64,000 bases of DNA, from positions 3,658,001 to 3,722,000 of the forward strand of contig OZ316892.1 of NCBI GenBank assembly GCA_973895155.1. The letters are read 5' to 3'. Shown piece by piece: positions 60,701 to 64,000 of this stretch (position 1 is its first letter; each line of letters opens with the position of its first letter). Made by a program: the position numbers and the translations under genes. The notes below the pieces were generated by a model. That model was not told the origin of the DNA and ran no database searches. It saw only the letters and a program-made list of their open reading frames with translations. The DNA comes from Marsupella aquatica (Eukaryota; Marchantiophyta).

Positions 60701-61462
60701 AAACGCGAAGAACATGAACCACTATTAGGACCAGAAACTCCATATCTTTCTACGATAGGAGCATTAATGTATCTAGCAAATCAGACACGACCAGACATTG
60801 CATTTGCAGTTAACTTACTAGCTAGACATAGTGCAACTCCCACAGCCAAACACTGGAATGGAGTTAAGCACGTATTTAGATATCTACGTGGAACCACCAA
60901 TACCGGGTTATTTTACCCATTCGGTGCAAACCACGAGCTCATAGGATATGCGGATGCCGGATATCTCTCCGACACTGATACCGCAAAATCCCAAACTAGA
61001 TATGTTTTTACCATAGGGGGTACCACTTTTTCTTGGAAAAGCGTGAAACAGACCCTAACAGCAACCTCATCGAATCACTCAGAAATCTTAGCTCTACATG
61101 AGGCTAGTCGTGAAGCCGTTTGGTTACGATCCTTTATAAACCACATCAACACCAAATGCGGCCTACCACCACTAACGAAGCCTACTAACATTTTTGAGGA
61201 TAACGCAGCATGTATACAGCAGATCACAAAAGGATTCATCAAAGGCGATCGCGTGAAGCATATAGCTCCGAAGTTTTTCTACACCCACGAATTACATGGA
61301 AAAGAGATCAACATTTTGCATATTTCAAGTGCAGACAACTGTGCAGATCTCTTCACCAAATCACTACCACCATCAGTTCATCGCCAACACTGCGAGGCGA
61401 TTGGACTACGGAGCGTGCGACGCATGATGACCATGGAGGCTACTGCTCCACATGACACTTGA
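57786..61462 (+). pseudogene. copia pol (protease, integrase, RT, RNase H), with two stops and a frameshift
   Basis: Continues in the gag frame. The protease motif is 'IIDSATMHTIL' (near 57945). Then come the pre-integrase zinc region ('LWHARLGHPG', 'CTACSRGK') and an integrase core with 'IHADVCGP', 'RVDNAGEF' and 'QNGLAEAVIKRL' as the D,D,E triad. A TAG at 58935 and a 14-nt insertion at about 59109-59122, resembling the preceding 14 nt, interrupt it. The next frame has RT ('YKWTFVRKRN', 'RQLDVATAYLYG', 'LKALYGLKQS', 'SIYVDDLNIFGT'), a TAG at 60620, then RNase H ('GYADAGYLSD', 'HSEILALHEA', 'EDNAACI'), ending at 61462. Confidence 0.92.
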
Positions 61463-61751
61463 TGATGCTGACAACATGATGCTTACGACCCATTGTTGAC
61501 ACAAATGTTAAACTTAGCTTTACGATAACATCTAACTTTATATTGACATTTATTACGACGAGGACTGTTAGACTGCACTCTTTTTCCTTTAGCACTCATA
61601 TTTTTCTCTGCTACACTGGTAGAGTTGATAAAGGTTTTTTAACGAGGCAGCCTACCTCGATTGTACTTATATCATGTATTTCCTATCAACATGATATAAT
61701 AGGTATAGTCTATGTTGTCTATATAGTTGTCACTATATATCCAAAGGGGAG

Positions 61752-61860
61752 TGTTAGACTCTACCTTGACCGGACGACCGGACTACCCGGTCACCCTGTT
61801 CACACTATATGTACTTCTATTCCAGACTATACTGAAGATGATTCACATTCGACTCCAACA
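61752..61860 (+). repeat. element B 3' LTR (109 bp)
   Basis: Follows the polypurine tract 'ccaaaggggag' (61741-61751). It ends GACTCCAACA and is followed by the target duplication 'gttcc' (61861-61865). Confidence 0.95.
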
Positions 61861-61865
61861 GTTCC

Positions 61866-62388
61866 AAGTATCTAATTGTTTTTTGGTGTTCCAAGTATCT
61901 ATTTTGATAAAAGGCCACTTGGAAACTACAGTAGCAAGAAAATTAAGGATCAGATCAGATCATCCCCATGGATTTTATGAAAAAGATTGAAGAATCAGTT
62001 TAGTGAAAACAATTGAGAATAATCAAGATAGAATCGCATCTAATTGAACAATGGAGAGGATGGAGTTGCATCATTTTGTTTACAATTGAGCCAACATGCA
62101 TCCATGCACATGAATATAATGGATGAATACTATTGATTAGGCTAAGAGCATGATCTAGGGCCGTACCTCCCCGCACTCTATGGAAAGGCGTTGGGCGAGA
62201 AAAAACGAAGAACTCGCTAGTTTTGGCGGAGCTCAGCCGTTGGCTTTTGTTACTGGTTTTTCTGGAATAGTGTTATTCCTTTGTTAATTGTGGAGCGGGG
62301 ATATTGGTGTGCAGGTTTTTACCTAAGTGATTCAAATTTGATTTTTGGCGGGGTTCAGAGGCTAAACGCAGTTTTGGTGTTTGCCACA
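61866..62388. other. intergenic between element B and the LINE-like unit
   Basis: No gene is recognised. It is AT-rich up to about 62150. It may include the 5' end of the LINE-like element. Confidence 0.4.
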
Positions 62389-62674
62389 GTCTTTTGCACG
62401 AAGAATGCTCGTTTGAGTAGTCGGTGTGGTGGTTTTGAAGTTCTGTCACCAATTGGAGTCGTGTCAAGTTTTCCTTGTAATCTGGCTGATTGAGGATTAT
62501 ACTTGAGCGAGTGGAAGATCTGATTGGTCGGTTGGAAGGACTGTGGTCTTTTGCACGAAGAATGCTCGTTTGAGAAGTCGGTGTGGTGGTTCTGAAGTTC
62601 TGTCACCAATCGGAGTCGTGTCAAGTTTTCCTTGTAATCTGGCTGATTGAGGATTATACTTGAGCGAGTGGAAG
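62389..62674 (+). repeat. 157-bp tandem units upstream of a LINE-like ORF
   Basis: Copies at 62389-62517 and 62546-62674 share about 129 bp from 'gtcttttgcacgaagaatgc' to 'gagcgagtggaag', with four or so differences. They lie directly before the ORF at 62764. Tandem 5' monomers carrying promoter activity are known in some LINEs, so the position is suggestive (inference). Confidence 0.8.
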
Positions 62675-62763
62675 GACTGTTGGTGAGCTATGTTCGGTAC
62701 TACTATTATGGTGGATTCCAAGGATGGGGTCTGATTTATTTTGTTGAAGTGGGAGATTTTGCG

Positions 62764-63957
62764 ATGGAGCGTAGGTTTGCTCCCCGGGGAAAAGAAGAGT
62801 TCATAAGAAACCAATTACGTAGACCGAGTCACAGCTACAATCATAGTGAGGGCAGCAGAGAGGATTTTCGTGGAGGACAAGCTAATACAGACTGGAGAGG
62901 TAATCCATATTCGGATTTTAGAGGAAGGGAGAAACGGTCAGGGAGTCCTAAGGAGGAGACCGATTTTATCAAAGCATTGTTGGCTCCAGGGGTGTTTGAA
63001 CTGTTGAAGAAAAGCTTCTATCAAGATAAGGTCATCTTATGCTTTGAAGGAGTAGTTAACATTCGTCAAGCGGAAGTGTGGATTGATTTATACAACCTTC
63101 AACATTCGCATAGATTGGAAATTTTTGAGCCACTTGCCAACGCGCTTTTTGTGGTATCGGTGATTGACGAAGAGTCTGAGAAAACAGTACAGGAGCTTAT
63201 TTCGTCATCACCTCTAATTCTGGCTGAATATAGAAGTGATCGCGCAAACCAAGCTAATTTGAGTGCTAAAGCCTTGCTGATTGAGGATCGACAAGTGGCT
63301 GTGAACACTTTTCACCCTGATTTTGACCCAGAAAATCCGATGGATTTTAAGCATTTCATTACTTTTCAGATTGAGAAGGCCAATCACTTATTGTTCATTG
63401 TGATTAAGTATCTCTTCTACAAGCTTGGCAAGGTTACTCGTAAGTTTCAGGGATCAGGGGTGGATCAACATCGAATTATCGTATTGGTGGAAACACAAAA
63501 GCGGAAGTGGTCACCCTCGGTGAGGTTTCAACTCACTGCTACATTGGAAGTTTTGGTCACATTGGAGATAATTGACAAACAACCTCGGTGCCTTTTCTGT
63601 TTTTCACCTACACATCTTACGGAGAGGTGTTTTAAGGGAGGAAGTGGTGGTAGAAGTGGTTATACTAAGAAATATACTGGAGCTGACATCAGAAAAACTG
63701 AATCTGGATCTGACACATTTCCTAGAGATCATACAACAAGTACGGTGCAAGTTCAGGGAAGGGATTTTAATACAGGGATATCATTACAAAGAAAGGGTAC
63801 ATTGGAAAGATCGAGAGACACTGGTTATCACTCGGTTTCACAAGGGTGTTCTTCGTATCAACAGGAGTGGAATTCAACAGTATCGTCTCCTGGTATCTAT
63901 TCATTTAGAGATTCGAAGTGTAGGGTTGATCCAGATTTGGAAAAAGCAAGCTATTGA
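62764..63957 (+). CDS. LINE-like ORF1 (zinc-knuckle RNA-binding protein), 397 aa
   Basis: An open frame starting 'MERRFAPRGKEEFIRNQL', with an Arg/Gly/Ser-rich N-terminus. A central region ('DKVILCFEGVVNIRQAEVW', 'EIFEPLANALFVVSV', 'SSPLILAEYRSDRANQAN') has the pattern of plant DUF4283-type ORF1 proteins. A CCHC zinc knuckle follows at residues 276-289 (CLFCFSPTHLTERC). Such proteins bind element RNA for retrotransposition. The stop at 63957 is 43 bp from the window edge, so an ORF2 (endonuclease/RT) would be outside. The start at 62764 is preferred because the 39 upstream in-frame codons look like leader. The frame is open, but the part between the DUF4283-like region and the knuckle matches the family poorly, so the copy may be decayed. 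Confidence 0.6.
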   Translation: MERRFAPRGKEEFIRNQLRRPSHSYNHSEGSREDFRGGQANTDWRGNPYSDFRGREKRSGSPKEETDFIKALLAPGVFELLKKSFYQDKVILCFEGVVNIRQAEVWIDLYNLQHSHRLEIFEPLANALFVVSVIDEESEKTVQELISSSPLILAEYRSDRANQANLSAKALLIEDRQVAVNTFHPDFDPENPMDFKHFITFQIEKANHLLFIVIKYLFYKLGKVTRKFQGSGVDQHRIIVLVETQKRKWSPSVRFQLTATLEVLVTLEIIDKQPRCLFCFSPTHLTERCFKGGSGGRSGYTKKYTGADIRKTESGSDTFPRDHTTSTVQVQGRDFNTGISLQRKGTLERSRDTGYHSVSQGCSSYQQEWNSTVSSPGIYSFRDSKCRVDPDLEKASY

Positions 63958-64000
63958 GCAAGCTTTGACACTTGAACCGGCATATTGTCACAGAAAGAGG

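Larger units (their letters stand above)
55132..61860 (+). mobile_element. element B: full-length Ty1/copia LTR retrotransposon, coding region damaged
   Basis: 6729 bp. The 109-bp LTRs (55132-55240 and 61752-61860) start TGTTAG and end CCAACA, differ at two positions and are flanked by the perfect 5-bp duplication 'gttcc' (55127-55131 and 61861-61865). The PBS 'cgttatcagcacga' follows the 5' LTR and the PPT 'ccaaaggggag' precedes the 3' LTR. Domain order is gag, protease, integrase, RT, RNase H, which defines copia. A 1.5-kb purine-rich leader precedes gag. In-frame stops at 57558 (TGA), 57783 (TAG), 58935 (TAG) and 60620 (TAG), and a 14-nt insertion near 59109-59122, break the polyprotein, so this copy is not autonomous. 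The LTR similarity implies a young insertion. Confidence 0.95.

Overview
The window is nuclear DNA of a land plant, most likely a bryophyte or other early-diverging lineage; that placement is inference. The support is spliced genes with canonical GT..AG introns of about 100-360 bp, an ethylene receptor, a plant-type nucleolin, a four-EF-hand calmodulin-like protein, a DUF789 protein, and Ty1/copia LTR retrotransposons with plant-type primer-binding sites. Genes are sparse. Most of the window is intergenic DNA rich in tandem duplications and transposon remains. No rRNA, tRNA or CRISPR array was recognised.

Layout. All five host genes lie on the minus strand. (1) 801-1313: intronless calmodulin-like protein. 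(2) 12225-13868: intronless FAD-dependent aromatic-type monooxygenase that looks microbial. (3) 22226-30432: an 11-exon DUF789 gene of about 1710 aa, with a possible ubiquitin-like N-terminus. (4) 37080-42118: an 18-exon nucleolin of 682 aa, with four near-identical tandemly duplicated acidic exons. (5) 48734-51747: a three-exon hybrid histidine-kinase ethylene receptor of 781 aa. For genes 3, 4 and 5 the exon lengths and phases were worked out by hand and sum to whole codons.

Mobile DNA. Element A (3507-7139, minus) is a non-coding LTR element with LTRs, 5-bp target duplication, PBS and PPT. Element B (55132-61860, plus) is a full-length copia element with nearly identical LTRs but several stops and a frameshift. 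A and B share the PBS sequence and the stretch just before the 3' LTR, so B-like elements probably mobilised A. A large foldback (16044-17136) carries a nested 206-bp MITE-like insertion whose empty site is preserved in the other arm. A 391-bp PIF/Harbinger-like MITE lies at 47577-47967. At the right edge, a non-LTR-like ORF1 (62764-63957) follows two 157-bp 5' monomers.

The host genes do not form a pathway. They cover calcium sensing, oxidative metabolism, ribosome biogenesis, hormone perception and an unknown function. The observations most worth following are the exon duplications in nucleolin, the mixed-type ethylene receptor, the DUF789 N-terminus, the foldback with its nested insertion, the A/B retrotransposon pair and the microbial-like monooxygenase.
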